A DNA stretch of 64,000 bases, taken from Petroclostridium xylanilyticum (GTDB lineage: Bacteria > Bacillota > Clostridia > SK-Y3). Each line of letters begins with the position of its first letter. The stretch's first letter is position 1. The notes under the pieces were generated by a model. It worked only from the letters and a program-made list of their open reading frames with translations, was not told where the DNA came from and searched no databases. Location of the stretch: positions 1 through 64,000 of the forward strand of contig NZ_NPML01000012.1 of assembly GCF_002252565.1 (NCBI RefSeq). The letters are read 5' to 3'. Made by a program: the position numbers and the translations under genes. Shown here one piece after another: positions 25,707-35,732 of this stretch.

Positions 25707-26153
25707 TCATATCAAACTCAAAATCATATTCTTCAATATGTTTGCCCTTAAGGCATCTCTCATAGGTTGTGGAACGTTTAATACCTTATCACTCACTACA
25801 ATCTGCATCATCTTTGCTTCTCTTTCTGTAACAGCATTATAGTCAAGAAAATTCTTGATAAATGCTTCTGCTGATTGCTGGGTAATTGAATTTCCGATAC
25901 TATTTACTATATGCATGAGGTAATTACTTTTATTTATATTTATCTTTTTTATCTTTATATATCCCCCACCGCCACGACGGCTCTGTACAATGTAACCTTT
26001 TTCCGCTGTGAATCTGGTGTCAATGACGTAGTTAATTTGTGAGGGTACACAATTAAAGTAGTTGGCTAATTCATTTCTTTGAATTTCTACCACACCATCT
26101 GTCTCTTCTATCAATTCTTTAAGAAAATTTTCAATAATATCACTTATTCTCAC
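25707..26153 (-). CDS. ctsR: CtsR transcriptional repressor of class III stress genes
   Basis: A winged helix-turn-helix repressor of 148 residues. The DNA-binding part is plain in VEIQRNELANYFNCVPSQIN and the beta-wing RRGGGGYIKI with the glycine-rich tip that senses heat in this family. I place the start at GTG 26151-26153, six bases after AGGAGAGG; the TTG two codons earlier is too close to it. The gene heads the ctsR-mcsA-mcsB-clpC operon and represses it through the operator at 26171-26187. Confidence 0.95.
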   Translation of the reverse strand: MRISDIIENFLKELIEETDGVVEIQRNELANYFNCVPSQINYVIDTRFTAEKGYIVQSRRGGGGYIKIKKININKSNYLMHIVNSIGNSITQQSAEAFIKNFLDYNAVTEREAKMMQIVVSDKVLNVPQPMRDALRANILKNMILSLI

Positions 26154-26170
26154 AATCAACCTCTCCTGAC

Positions 26171-26223
26171 TTTGACTTTCTTTGACTTTAATTTCATTAT
26201 ACCTTTTATTAATAAAAATTCAA
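26171..26223 (-). promoter_or_regulatory. ctsR operon promoter with canonical CtsR operator
   Basis: On the minus strand AGTCAAAGAAAGTCAAA (26171-26187) is a perfect direct CtsR heptad repeat with 3-bp spacer. It lies just downstream of TATAAT (26196-26201), with TTGAAT (26218-26223) as -35 at 16 bp. Bound CtsR would block the start of transcription. Confidence 0.9.
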
Positions 26224-26349
26224 TTGTAAATATCTCTCAACAGAGTAATTTAAACTCCGTAATTTTTAAATATACCAATATATCACCTTATAACTTATAA
26301 AATCATCTATAATTAATTGATTACGCAGTTTTTCAGCGTCAGCATGAAA

Positions 26350-26402
26350 ATAGTGGAGAGTTTTTTAGTCCTCCCACTATTACTCCCCACTGCCCATTAT
26401 TT
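26350..26402. repeat. AGTGGAGAG...CTCCCCACTGCCC repeat
   Basis: An inverted tract (AGTGGAGAG against CCTCCCACT and CTCCCCACTG) followed by an ATTATTTT run. It may serve as terminator of the small 75-residue gene read leftward. It belongs with the CCCACT repeats at 15432-15475. Confidence 0.45.
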
Positions 26403-26423
26403 TCATCTAATCCTTCATTTCTT

Positions 26424-26651
26424 TTATATATCAGATTCTTTTTTTTCATCTTGTTCGGCTAATTGTTCAAATCCCCTTCTCTTTATATTTGCCGGTTGGT
26501 CCATATCTGCAACCTTTTCTAAGTGCCTTGCATTGGCTCTTTGCCTTTCAGAACTGGTCCACTGATGGAATGATGAGATAAATTCCCCATATTGGGTTGT
26601 ATCCTCTGTTCTTTCATCCTTAATAAGGGGTTTTTGCTTCTTATTTGCCAT
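26424..26651 (-). CDS. Small hydrophilic protein, 75 residues, unknown
   Basis: A highly charged 75-residue protein (many Lys, Glu, Gln; no hydrophobic core obvious) starting at an ATG with a perfect AAGGAGGT site five bases upstream. The central FISSFHQWTSSERQRANARHLEKVADM may form one long helix. Such proteins can be spore- or stress-related, but no family is recognised. It is a single gene between ctsR and argD. Confidence 0.65.
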   Translation of the reverse strand: MANKKQKPLIKDERTEDTTQYGEFISSFHQWTSSERQRANARHLEKVADMDQPANIKRRGFEQLAEQDEKKESDI

Positions 26652-26814
26652 AATTCTACCTCCTTAATTTTTGCAGACTTTATAGCGTCTGTTAAAGCAT
26701 GTATTTCAAATATATTCCCTCATAATTTAACTCATTTTATGCCAGTTTAAATATGATAGAAAGAACGTTAATTTATTATATTTTTTGAAAAATAATTTTA
26801 ATCTATACATTTAC

Positions 26815-26846
26815 TTATTGCATTTTTATGCAATAAATTGTATAAT
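26815..26846 (+). promoter_or_regulatory. argD operon promoter with ArgR box
   Basis: TTGCAT (26818-26823), 17 bp, TATAAT (26841-26846). TTATTGCATTTTTATGCAATAA (26815-26836) is a perfect 22-bp palindrome over the -35 and spacer, closely matching the argC box at 18495. The 5' leader of about 105 nt contains a GTGGGTGGTGAGTAGTAGG repeat tract. Confidence 0.75.
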
Positions 26847-26957
26847 TATTTATAAATTAAGTGGGTGGTGAGTAGTAGGTAGCGGGTAGTATAGTACTTT
26901 GCTGCTTTCGATTCACAGCCTCTAATGTATAATGCTAACAATAAAGGAGGCTTAACA

Positions 26958-28172
26958 ATGACTTTGCAAGATATTATACAGATGGATAAAGAATATTTTA
27001 TGAATGTATTTGGAGATAGAATCCCCGTATGTTTTAGATATGGTAAGGGTATTAATCTGTGGGATCTGGAAGACAAGGTATATTATGACTTTCTGGGTGG
27101 AATTGCAGTAAATGCCCTTGGGCACTGTCACCCTAAATTTACAGAAATCTTAAAATCTCAGCTTGATAAATTGATTCATACTTCAAGCCTTTATTACATA
27201 GAATCTCAAGCCAAATTGGCAAAGACATTGATTCAAAATTCGTGTGCTGACAAGGTGTTTTTTAGCAATAGCGGTGCAGAAGCCAATGAAGGGGCAATTA
27301 AGCTTGCACGAATCTATTTTAAGAAAAAAGGATTAACGCATAAATATGAAATTATTACACTTAAAAATTCATTCCATGGAAGAACATTAACCACCGTTGC
27401 TGCAACAGGACAGGAAAAATATCAAAAACCTTATGCTCCACTGACACCAGGTTTTAAACATGTTGAAATAAATAACCTGGAAGCATTAAAGGAAGCAATT
27501 ACTCCTTCCGCCTGTGCCATTATGCTGGAACTCATCCAGGGAGAAAGCGGTGTAAATCTTGTCACTGAAGAATACCTGCAACAGGTAAAAAAATTATGTG
27601 ATGAAAATGATTTGTTGTTAATCTTTGATGAAGTTCAAACCGGTATGGGAAGGACGGGAAAATTATTCGGATATATGCACTTCAATATAGAACCGGATAT
27701 ATTCACTCTGGCCAAGGCATTGGGCGGCGGTATCCCCATCGGTGCCGTATGTGCAAAGCAGCATGTGGCTTCCGCCTTCGAACCCGGCGACCACGGTTCA
27801 ACCTTTGGCGGCAATCCTTTCGCCTGTACAGCAGGGCTGGCAGTAATGGATATACTTCTCAATGACGGACTAATTGAAAATGCAGCAAAAATGGGTGAAT
27901 ATTTTAAGACCAGGCTGCAGGAATTAAAAGATAAATACAGTATCATCAATGAGGTACGTGGAAAAGGATTAATGATAGGGCTGGAATTCACCAGTGACAT
28001 ATCAAAAGAATTCATGAAAAAGCTATTTCAAAAAGGGTTCCTTGTAGGAAGTGTAGGAACGAAGGTGTTACGCTTTTTACCACCTCTTATAGTAACAACA
28101 GAAGAAATTGATAAGTTAGTTGAGGCATTAGATAAGATATTAGGTAGTTCACAGTTCACGGTTCACAGTTAA
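26958..28172 (+). CDS. argD: Acetylornithine aminotransferase
   Basis: PLP enzyme of 404 residues converting N-acetylglutamate semialdehyde to N-acetylornithine. FFSNSGAEANEGAIKLAR (about residue 100), FHGRTLTTVAATGQ (about 135), FDEVQTGMGRTG (about 218) and the PLP lysine in LAKALGGGIPIGA (about 248) are present. The ATG at 26958 has AAAGGAGG upstream. The normal protein seems to end near DKIL; the last residues SSQFTVHS are encoded by the left arm of the intergenic GTGAAC repeat. The same tail occurs on the polymerase at 59550. First gene of argD-carA-carB-argF. Confidence 0.96.
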   Translation: MTLQDIIQMDKEYFMNVFGDRIPVCFRYGKGINLWDLEDKVYYDFLGGIAVNALGHCHPKFTEILKSQLDKLIHTSSLYYIESQAKLAKTLIQNSCADKVFFSNSGAEANEGAIKLARIYFKKKGLTHKYEIITLKNSFHGRTLTTVAATGQEKYQKPYAPLTPGFKHVEINNLEALKEAITPSACAIMLELIQGESGVNLVTEEYLQQVKKLCDENDLLLIFDEVQTGMGRTGKLFGYMHFNIEPDIFTLAKALGGGIPIGAVCAKQHVASAFEPGDHGSTFGGNPFACTAGLAVMDILLNDGLIENAAKMGEYFKTRLQELKDKYSIINEVRGKGLMIGLEFTSDISKEFMKKLFQKGFLVGSVGTKVLRFLPPLIVTTEEIDKLVEALDKILGSSQFTVHS

Positions 28173-28232
28173 CAGTATGGTACAGTTTATTAAGTTTTTT
28201 GTCTGTGAACTATGACCAGTGAACCGTGAACC
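28146..28232. repeat. GTGAACTGTGAAC repeat (family copy 3) fused to the argD 3' end
   Basis: The left arm 28146-28175 overlaps the last argD codons and its stop; the right arm 28203-28232 ends 10 bp before the carA ribosome site. The arms can form a long hairpin within the argD-carA message. Confidence 0.75.
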
Positions 28233-28252
28233 AATTTTGAAAGGAGCATAAT

Positions 28253-29326
28253 ATGCAAGCAATACTTGTACTTGAAGACGGTACCACGTTCTGGGGCAAT
28301 TCTTTCGGAGCTACCGGAGAAACCTTTGGAGAAGTGGTTTTTAATACATGTATGACCGGATACCAGGAAATATTGACTGATCCTTCCTATAACGGGCAGA
28401 TTGTTACAATGACCTATCCCCTTATCGGTAATTATGGATTCAATGAAATGGATAATGAATCCTATAAACCTCATGCCCAGGGATTTATTGTAAAAGAACT
28501 GTGTGATGCACCAAGTAACTGGCGGTGCAGCATTAATCCGGAAGACTATCTTAAAAAATATAATATTATTGGAATAAAAGACATCGACACGCGAAGTCTG
28601 ACGCAGCATATCAGAAATTTTGGCAGCATGTATGGCGTAATATCAACAGATTGCGAGGATCCGGAAGTTCTCCGGGAAAAAGTAAAAGAAAAAGCATTAA
28701 TAAAAAGAGAGCTTGTAAAAGAAGTCAGTACAAAGCAAATGTATAATATACACGGCACCGGTAAAAAAGTTGCAGTAATGGACTTTGGTATTAAACAAAA
28801 TATTCTAAGGTCGTTAAACAGCAGGGGGTGCAATCTGTACGTATTTCCCTGTACTGCCACCGCCGAGGATGTCTTGGCAATCAATCCTGACGGTATCCTA
28901 CTCTCCAATGGGCCCGGAGATCCAAAGGATTTACCCTGGGTTATAGAAAATACCAGAAAGTTACTTGGTCAAAAACCAATGATGGGTATATGCCTTGGAC
29001 ATCAGTTACTAGGTTTATCCCTGGGAGGAAATACCTACAAACTAAAATTTGGACATCATGGCGGCAATCACCCTGTTAAGGATTTTACTACAGGAAGAGT
29101 TTATATCACTTCTCAAAATCATAACTATGCATTGGAAAAAGATTTTAGTAAAGATATCGAGATTACCCATCTCAACGTAAATGATAATACGGTAGAAGGG
29201 TTTAGACATAAATATTTGCCCATTATAAGCGTGCAATACCATCCTGAAGCTGCACCGGGCCCTCAGGATTCGGCCTATATATTCGATGATTTTATAAAAA
29301 TGATGGAGGTGAGCTCCAATGCCTAA
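28253..29326 (+). CDS. carA: Carbamoyl phosphate synthase small (glutaminase) subunit
   Basis: A 357-residue glutamine amidotransferase subunit that supplies ammonia to CarB. The N-terminal CarA domain ([20 protein letters not shown]) is followed by the class I glutaminase with the nucleophile Cys in MGICLGHQ (about residue 246) and the HPEAAPGP end motif (about 335). GAAAGGAG precedes the ATG. It overlaps carB by eight bases. Its place among arg genes suggests an arginine-dedicated enzyme. Confidence 0.97.
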   Translation: MQAILVLEDGTTFWGNSFGATGETFGEVVFNTCMTGYQEILTDPSYNGQIVTMTYPLIGNYGFNEMDNESYKPHAQGFIVKELCDAPSNWRCSINPEDYLKKYNIIGIKDIDTRSLTQHIRNFGSMYGVISTDCEDPEVLREKVKEKALIKRELVKEVSTKQMYNIHGTGKKVAVMDFGIKQNILRSLNSRGCNLYVFPCTATAEDVLAINPDGILLSNGPGDPKDLPWVIENTRKLLGQKPMMGICLGHQLLGLSLGGNTYKLKFGHHGGNHPVKDFTTGRVYITSQNHNYALEKDFSKDIEITHLNVNDNTVEGFRHKYLPIISVQYHPEAAPGPQDSAYIFDDFIKMMEVSSNA

Positions 29327-32300
29327 ACGACCAGATATAAAGAAAGTAATGGTAATAGGTTCCGGCCCAATTATTATCGGTCAGGCCGCTGAATTTGACT
29401 ATTCCGGCACCCAGGCGTGCAAATCCTTAAAAGAAGAAGGCATTGAAGTTGTACTCATTAACAGCAACCCTGCAACCATAATGACTGATATGGAAATTGC
29501 AAATAAAGTATATATTGAACCTATCACGCTGGACTTTGTAAAAAAAGTCATTTACAAAGAAAGGCCGGATGGAATTCTCCCTTCTCTTGGCGGACAGACC
29601 GGACTGAATATGGCAGTTGAATTGGCAAAAGACGGTATACTGGATGAGCTTGGAATTGAGCTTTTGGGTACTTCCCTGGAATCAATTAAAAAAGCTGAAG
29701 ATAGAGAGCTTTTTAAGAAAACAATGGAGGAAATAGGTGAAAAAGTTCCCCATAGTACCATTGTAACCAATCTGGAGGATGCGATTGCCTTTGCTGAAGA
29801 AGTGGGCTTCCCCATTATTATTCGTCCGGCCTATACCTTAGGGGGTACCGGAGGCGGTATTGCCAATAATATGGAAGAATTTAAGTATATCGCCGGCCGC
29901 GGTTTAAAGATGAGCATGATAAAGCAGATACTTCTTGAACAAAGCGTTGCGGGCTGGAAAGAAATAGAATATGAAGTAATGCGGGATAATGCGGATAACT
30001 GTATCGTTATTTGCAATATGGAAAATCTTGACCCGGTGGGGGTACACACCGGAGACAGCATTGTTGTTGCCCCCAGCCAAACGCTCTCCGACGTCGAATA
30101 CCAAATGTTAAGGTCTGCCTCTATTAAAATTATCCGCGCTCTTAAAATCAACGGTGGCTGCAATATACAATTTGCTTTAAATCCCAACAGCTTTGAGTAT
30201 GTTGTGATAGAAGTAAACCCAAGAGTAAGCCGTTCCAGTGCACTGGCTTCAAAAGCCACCGGATACCCTATTGCCAGGGTAACCGCCAAAATCGCCATTG
30301 GAATGAACCTGGATGAAATCAAAAATTCGGTAACAAAAAATACTTACGCCTGTTTTGAGCCGTCCCTTGATTACGTGGTTACCAAAGTGCCAAGATGGCC
30401 GTTTGATAAATTTGGTTCCGCTAACCGTTCTTTAGGAACACAGATGAAGGCTACCGGGGAAGTCATGGCAATCGGCAGAACCTTCGAAGAGTCTTTGTTA
30501 AAAGCAATAGACTCCCTGGATATTAAACTTAACTATCAACTGGGCTTAAAAGAGTTTGAAAATAAAACGGTGGAAGAGCTTTTAGAATATATCAAGACAC
30601 CTCAGGATGATAGAATTTTTGCGCTGTGCAAAGCACTGCAAAAAGGTGTGACCGTAGAACAGATTGTTGATATTACAAAGATAGATTATTTCTTTATCAA
30701 AAAGCTTGAAAAAATTGTCCTTCTTGCTGAAGAAATCATGAAAACCGATATTGACTCCATTGGTTACGACTTAATGAATAAAGCTAAAAAGATAGGGTTT
30801 GGCGATTCATATATCGCAAACCTGCTGAAAACAAGCGTAGATGAAGTAATTGCTAAAAGAAGAGAGTTTGACATTCACCCGGTATATAAAATGGTGGATA
30901 CCTGCGCCGGTGAATTTGAAGCTGCTACCCCTTACTATTACTCTACTTATGAAGGCAAGGATGACGCCCTGGAAACTAACAGAAAGAAAGTACTGGTTAT
31001 AGGTTCCGGCCCTATAAGAATAGGCCAGGGGATTGAATTCGACTATTGCAGTGTACATTCGGTGCAGACCTTAAGAGAATTAGGGGTTGAATCTATTATT
31101 GTTAATAATAATCCTGAAACGGTAAGTACAGATTTTGATACTTCGGATAAGCTCTACTTCGAACCGCTTACCAAAGAGTGTGTACTGGATATTGTTCATA
31201 AAGAAAAGCCGTTAGGTGTAATTGTCCAGTTTGGAGGTCAAACAGCTATCAACCTTGCCGGTCCGCTGCATCAGGCCGGGGTAAAAATCCTGGGCACAGA
31301 TGTAGAAAATATCGATATTGCAGAAGACAGGGATAAATTCCTCAAGCTTTTAGAAAAGCTGGATATTCCCCTACCGCCCGGCAGCACCGCGTTTTCTGTT
31401 GAACAGGCTGTACAAATTGCAAATACAATAGGTTATCCGGTATTGGTGAGACCGTCCTATGTGCTTGGCGGCCGGGCAATGGAAATTGTTTATAACGATA
31501 AAGAATTAAAAGAATATATGCAGCTTGCAGTAGAGATCTCAACCCAGCATCCTGTACTGGTGGATAAATATATTACCGGTAAAGAAGTTGAAGTGGATGG
31601 TATTTCTGATGGTACGGATGTTTTAATCCCGGGCATCATGGAACATGTAGAACGGGCCGGCGTCCATTCCGGAGACAGTATAGCTATCTATCCTCCTCAG
31701 ACTTTGGATGAGACAACTAAAAATACTATCATTGATTATACTTTAAAGTTAGCAAAAGCATTACAGGTAAAAGGCCTGTTTAATATACAGTTTGTACTGG
31801 ATGAAAACAATAAAGTATATGTAATTGAAGTCAACCCGCGTGCCAGCAGAACAGTTCCCATCCTAAGCAAGGTAACCGGTATTCCTATGATTACACTGGC
31901 GACCAAGATCATTATGGGTGAGTCATTAAAAGAAATGGGTTATGGATCAGGGCTGGCGAAAGAATCCAGCTTTATAGCTGTCAAAGCTCCGGTTTTCTCT
32001 TTTTCCAAATTGACTACCGTAGATACATTCCTTGGTCCGGAAATGAAATCCACAGGTGAAGTAATGGGGGTAGATAAGGATTATCACAAAGCATTGTATA
32101 AAGCCCTTATAGCTTCCGGCCTTAAGGTTCCAAACGGTGGAAATGTACTGTTGTCCATTGCACGGAGAAATTTGCATGAAAGTGTTGGAATTGCCAATAA
32201 ACTCTTAAAAATGGGATATAAACTTTTTGCAACTGACAATACCTATATGTATTTAAACGAAAAAGGAGTAAACTTAAGCCTTATCCCGATGGATGAAGTA

Positions 32301-32537
32301 CCGAAATGGCTTAAGGAAGATAAAATTGATATGGTTATCAATACACCTACCAAAGGAAAAATCAGTACTCGAAACGGATTTTTCTTAAGACGTACAGCTA
32401 TGGAATACAATGTACCCTGCATAACCTCTCTGGATACCGTAAATGCTACATTAACGGCACTTGAGAGTATAAATGAGGATAGTTCAATTGATATATATGC
32501 TTTGGATGAATATTCTCCCCATTCCTCACTATATTGA
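29319..32537 (+). CDS. carB: Carbamoyl phosphate synthase large subunit
   Basis: A 1072-residue enzyme with two ATP-grasp halves (residues 1-400 and 550-930), each starting with a VLVIGSGPI(R/I)IGQ motif, plus an oligomerisation domain between them and the C-terminal allosteric MGS-like domain. It makes carbamoyl phosphate from bicarbonate, ATP and ammonia delivered by CarA. GGAGGTGAG lies at the carA end. The last ten codons (EYSPHSSLY) lie in a CCCCATTCCTCACTAT tract resembling an intergenic repeat, so the C-terminus may be slightly altered. argF follows after 14 bp. Confidence 0.97.
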   Translation: MPKRPDIKKVMVIGSGPIIIGQAAEFDYSGTQACKSLKEEGIEVVLINSNPATIMTDMEIANKVYIEPITLDFVKKVIYKERPDGILPSLGGQTGLNMAVELAKDGILDELGIELLGTSLESIKKAEDRELFKKTMEEIGEKVPHSTIVTNLEDAIAFAEEVGFPIIIRPAYTLGGTGGGIANNMEEFKYIAGRGLKMSMIKQILLEQSVAGWKEIEYEVMRDNADNCIVICNMENLDPVGVHTGDSIVVAPSQTLSDVEYQMLRSASIKIIRALKINGGCNIQFALNPNSFEYVVIEVNPRVSRSSALASKATGYPIARVTAKIAIGMNLDEIKNSVTKNTYACFEPSLDYVVTKVPRWPFDKFGSANRSLGTQMKATGEVMAIGRTFEESLLKAIDSLDIKLNYQLGLKEFENKTVEELLEYIKTPQDDRIFALCKALQKGVTVEQIVDITKIDYFFIKKLEKIVLLAEEIMKTDIDSIGYDLMNKAKKIGFGDSYIANLLKTSVDEVIAKRREFDIHPVYKMVDTCAGEFEAATPYYYSTYEGKDDALETNRKKVLVIGSGPIRIGQGIEFDYCSVHSVQTLRELGVESIIVNNNPETVSTDFDTSDKLYFEPLTKECVLDIVHKEKPLGVIVQFGGQTAINLAGPLHQAGVKILGTDVENIDIAEDRDKFLKLLEKLDIPLPPGSTAFSVEQAVQIANTIGYPVLVRPSYVLGGRAMEIVYNDKELKEYMQLAVEISTQHPVLVDKYITGKEVEVDGISDGTDVLIPGIMEHVERAGVHSGDSIAIYPPQTLDETTKNTIIDYTLKLAKALQVKGLFNIQFVLDENNKVYVIEVNPRASRTVPILSKVTGIPMITLATKIIMGESLKEMGYGSGLAKESSFIAVKAPVFSFSKLTTVDTFLGPEMKSTGEVMGVDKDYHKALYKALIASGLKVPNGGNVLLSIARRNLHESVGIANKLLKMGYKLFATDNTYMYLNEKGVNLSLIPMDEVPKWLKEDKIDMVINTPTKGKISTRNGFFLRRTAMEYNVPCITSLDTVNATLTALESINEDSSIDIYALDEYSPHSSLY

Positions 32538-32551
32538 AAGGAGTTACAATC

Positions 32552-33472
32552 ATGAAACATTTATTAAGCATACACGATTTAACAGTAGATGAAGTTCAAA
32601 ATATTCTTAAACTGGCTGAAAAGTTGAAGTATGAACAAAAAAACGGTATACAACATCACCTTTTAAAAGGCAAGACTCTGGGAATGATTTTCACCAAATC
32701 CTCCACTAGGACTAGGGTATCCTTTGAAGTAGGTATGTATCAACTGGGAGGATACCCCCTTTTCCTTAGTTCAAATGACATTCAGTTGGGAAGGGGTGAA
32801 ACCATTTACGACACGGCCAATGTGCTTTCCCGATATGTGGATGGAATTATGATAAGGACATTTAAACACAGCGACGTAGAGGATCTGGCTAAGTATGGTT
32901 CTGTACCGGTTATAAATGGGTTGACCGACCTCCTCCATCCCTGCCAGGCTTTAGCTGATCTTCTTACTGTTTATGAACATAAATCCAAACTGGAAGGATT
33001 AAAGATGGCCTATATTGGAGATGGAAACAATGTGGCCCATTCCCTTCTTTACGGGTGTGCAAAAGTGGGAATGGACATTGCAGTAGCTACACCCAAAGGA
33101 TATGAATGTAATGCTGAAATTGTGGAGAATGCGAAAAATGATGCAAAACTTACCGGGTGTAACATTACCATTACCAATGACCCTGTAGAAGCTATATCCA
33201 ATGCCGATGTCGTATATACAGATACCTGGGTAAGTATGGGACAGGAAGCCCAAAAAGAAGAAAGAATCAAGATATTTAAGCCTTATCAGGTAAATAAGGA
33301 ACTATTTGCTAAAGCAAAACAGGATGCTATCTTCCTTCATTGCTTACCGGCTTATAGAGGTTTTGAAGTAACCGAAGATATCATTGACGGTCCACAGTCT
33401 GTAATCTTTGATGAAGCGGAAAACAGGCTGCATGCACAGAAGGCTGTAATGGTACTTTTAATGCAGGACTGA
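32552..33472 (+). CDS. argF: Ornithine carbamoyltransferase
   Basis: Makes citrulline from ornithine and carbamoyl phosphate. The 306-residue protein has the carbamoyl phosphate loop SSTRTRVSFE (about residue 45), HPCQALADLLT (about 128), the ornithine-binding VYTDTWVSMGQE (about 220) and HCLPAYRG (about 265). The start is the ATG at 32552 after AAAGGAG; an upstream in-frame ATG overlaps carB. It ends the argD-carA-carB-argF unit together with a GNAT gene; argG and argH are not in the window. Confidence 0.97.
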   Translation: MKHLLSIHDLTVDEVQNILKLAEKLKYEQKNGIQHHLLKGKTLGMIFTKSSTRTRVSFEVGMYQLGGYPLFLSSNDIQLGRGETIYDTANVLSRYVDGIMIRTFKHSDVEDLAKYGSVPVINGLTDLLHPCQALADLLTVYEHKSKLEGLKMAYIGDGNNVAHSLLYGCAKVGMDIAVATPKGYECNAEIVENAKNDAKLTGCNITITNDPVEAISNADVVYTDTWVSMGQEAQKEERIKIFKPYQVNKELFAKAKQDAIFLHCLPAYRGFEVTEDIIDGPQSVIFDEAENRLHAQKAVMVLLMQD

Positions 33473-33508
33473 GATAGAGAGATTTTTTAAGTTTTGGAGG
33501 TGGATAAT

Positions 33509-33988
33509 ATGGCAAGTTGGAGCTTTGAGGTAAGAAAAGCAACCGTTGAGGATATACCGGAAATTCAAAAAATCACCCAGGAAGCTTTTCAAAAATACAT
33601 GGAACTGGCAGGACTTACAGGTAAAATTGCTGCCCTTGAAGAAACCTATGAAGATATAAAAAGAGATATTGAAACCAAAGAAGTATTTGTAGCCTATATC
33701 GATGGTATTCCGGTAGGCAGCGCAAGGGTTGAAGTATTCCCTGATAAAACTGCATACTTTAGTAGATTTGGTGTTAGGCTTAACTATCAGAATAATGGCG
33801 TAGGTAAGGCAATCATGAATGTTGTAGATATGGCAATGAGAGAACTCGGTGTAAAAAAACTGTATCTTCATACTGCATCTAAAATTTTTTCATTAGTTCG
33901 ATTTTACTATGGCAGAGGTTTTTATATTGAATCTACAAGTACAGACAGGGGTTATATCAGAGCATTGCTATGTAAGGAATATGAATAA
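33509..33988 (+). CDS. GNAT-family N-acetyltransferase
   Basis: A 159-residue acetyltransferase with the fold marks ATVEDIPEIQKI at the N-terminus, the acetyl-CoA loop RLNYQNNGVGKAIM (about residues 88-101, with the QxxGxG pattern as QNNGVG) and FYYGRGFYIES near the end. The start ATG 33509 has GGAGGTGG upstream; the five-codon longer start overlaps it. It follows argF by 36 bp and may be cotranscribed, so an N-acetylglutamate synthase role is tempting. However, the sequence gives no direct support for that substrate. Confidence 0.8.
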   Translation: MASWSFEVRKATVEDIPEIQKITQEAFQKYMELAGLTGKIAALEETYEDIKRDIETKEVFVAYIDGIPVGSARVEVFPDKTAYFSRFGVRLNYQNNGVGKAIMNVVDMAMRELGVKKLYLHTASKIFSLVRFYYGRGFYIESTSTDRGYIRALLCKEYE

Positions 33989-34010
33989 AATAATCTCCCA
34001 GAAGCCTTTT

Positions 34011-34384
34011 TGTAAACATCAAATAAACTCTTTCCCTTGCAAATAAAGTCGTTCCTCTGCAAATAAACTTGTTCCGTAAAAACAGGGTTAAGGGGCAAGG
34101 TTTAAGGGGTAAGGATGTTAGCCAATAAAATAAATCAATCCTTCATAATCCACTTATCATGCGGATTACGAAGGATTTTATTTTTTCCCTTATTCCTTTC
34201 CCCTTACTCCTTCTCTTCCTATTTCGGAACAACTTTATTTACTTTTTTCCCTTCCATTTTTCCCATTTAATTCAATCTATCCATCCATTTTGAGGAACAT
34301 CTTTATTTTCATCCATTTTATCCCATCCATCAACCATGCGGGTTTGCGGAGTTGGGGAGGGAATGAGTTTATTTTATATTCACA
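34011..34384. mobile_element. 374-bp non-coding element with TGT...ACA ends and phased motifs, copy 1
   Basis: The left end TGTAAACATCAAATAAACTC and the reverse complement of the right end TGTGAATATAAAATAAACTC match in 15 of 20 positions, giving terminal inverted repeats. Left side: three AAATAAA[CG]T[CT][GT]TTCC motifs at exact 20-bp steps (34021, 34041, 34061). Right side: three inverted motifs at 34226, 34294 and 34360 (steps 68 and 66). The centre has a perfect hairpin (AATCCTTCATAATCC... facing GGATTACGAAGGATT, 34136-34180). No gene inside. Confidence 0.65.
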
Positions 34385-34388
34385 TTTT

Positions 34389-34763
34389 TGTAAACATCAA
34401 ATAAACTCGTTCCAAAGTAAATAAAGTCGTTCCTCTGCAAATAAACTTGTTCCGTAAAAACAGGGTAAAGGGGTATGGAGCAAGGGTCAAGGATGCTATC
34501 CAATAAAAAAATCAATCCTTCATAATCCTTTTATCATGCGGATTACGAAGGATTTTACCTTTCTCTCCTTATCCCTTTCCCCTTACCCCTTCTCTTCCTA
34601 TTTCGGAACATGTTTATTTTCTTTTATTCCTTCCATTTTTCCCATTCCATTCCATGAATCTATCCATTTTTCGGAACATCTTTATTTTCATCCATTTTCT
34701 CCCATCCATCAACCATGCGGGTTTGCGGGGATGGGTTTGGAATGAGTTTATTTTATATTCACA
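34389..34763. mobile_element. 375-bp non-coding element, copy 2 (tandem)
   Basis: A near copy of 34011-34384, displaced by 378 bp with TTTT between the copies. The left motifs at 34399, 34419 and 34439 again step by 20 bp; the right inverted motifs at 34605, 34673 and 34739 keep the 68/66 spacing. The middle GTAAGG/CCTTAC-rich part and the hairpin are conserved with some substitutions, so the copies are not very recent. Confidence 0.65.
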
Positions 34764-34820
34764 TAGATAGGACTAAGGATTTAGGGGGTAAGGGTTAAGG
34801 TTTTTGATAAAATCAGGTTA

Positions 34821-35083
34821 AGTCGTTCCAAAATGAAAATAATGTTGTTCCAAAACCCTGTTTTCTGCAACTTTGGAAAGAGTTTTTTTGTAAAAAGGAA
34901 AGACTTTATTTACTTCTCTTCTACCGTTCATGACCCTATTAAGCAAATAAAGTTGTTCCAGAAGTCAAAAAGTCGTTCCAAGGAAAATAAACCTGTTCCA
35001 AAGTAAATAAACTTATTCCAAATACAAAATAATGTCGTTCCTGAAAAAATCATGTCTTTCCAAAATGAAAATAAAGTCTTTCG
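34821..35083. repeat. Array of the same TTCC motif, 20- and 22-bp phased
   Basis: Motif ends (TTCC) occur at 34825 and 34847, then inverted at 34875 and 34897, then a run of seven at 34955, 34975, 34995, 35015, 35037, 35057 and 35079 with steps 20, 20, 20, 22, 20, 22. Spacing equals two helical turns, so bound proteins would lie on one face of the DNA. The stretch 34764-35225 holds no gene. Confidence 0.65.
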
Positions 35084-35225
35084 GGAAAAGTTATGCTTGA
35101 TTTATATGTATTTAGTATTATTTGAGTCATGCGTCACATTGTAGAAAGATTATGTACTAGTTAAAAAGTATGGTCTTCTCAAACGAAATATTTAAGTACC
35201 TTTTCTGCGGGTCGTTTTAAATTCA

Positions 35226-35732
35226 TCATAAATCCTTCGGCATTGATAAAATGTCATTAACTGCTTGTCTTGTGTTTAGTGATTTGTCATCCTCCAAATA
35301 TAACTCAATCCGTTCATGTTGTTCATATTTCCCAATAGAAGCGACATCTTCATATTCGAAATTGAAACATATAAAGCGATTACGCCTATTTAATTTATTT
35401 AATAGTTCCGATTTCAAAATAATAATAAATTCTTTACTGTTATTGGTCACCAAAGAAAATGGTTGCATTGTTTGTTTTCCATCTATTGCAAACTTTATAT
35501 TAATAGCATTTCCTGCACCAATATTAGAAATGGTATAGTGGATGATATAATTTTCTCTATAAAAAGATAAAGATTCCAATATTCCTTTGACCTTATCTTC
35601 TTCTGCTTTTCTAAGAAAATGTGGAGGCTCATGTGAACTTCCGATATTTTCTTTTTCATCAAGAGGATATGTGATATAAACAATTTGTCCTTCTTTTAAA
35701 ATTGTATCTTTTCGTATGAACTTTGGAATCAA
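35226..35732 (-). pseudogene. 5'-truncated gene of unknown function
   Basis: An open frame of 168 codons that would start with TTG at 35730-35732 without any ribosome site. Directly upstream begins a GGGACGGTTCTC repeat, so the true 5' part has probably been lost or replaced. The product looks soluble with a beta-rich middle (YIIHYTISNIGAGNAINIKFAIDG), similar in feel to a beta-sandwich domain of membrane-anchored hypothetical proteins, but no family is recognised. Codon use is normal, so the loss may be recent. Confidence 0.5.

Noticed and set aside
29552-29815. Antisense frames inside carB (several of 66-163 codons)
   Set aside because: Shadows of a highly coding region; no ribosome sites, and the sense strand is a complete CarB.
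33509-33988. N-acetylglutamate synthase (argA-like) for the GNAT gene after argF
   Set aside because: Context is suggestive but the protein shows only general GNAT motifs, so only the family is given.
34536-34745. Open frame of 69 codons inside the repeat elements
   Set aside because: Only Ser/Pro/Phe-rich translation of the pyrimidine tracts; the frame is not kept in the first copy and there is no ribosome site.
34011-35083. CRISPR array
   Set aside because: The repeats are short and degenerate with 20-22 bp total period, leaving no room for spacers. Motifs occur on both strands and there are no cas genes.
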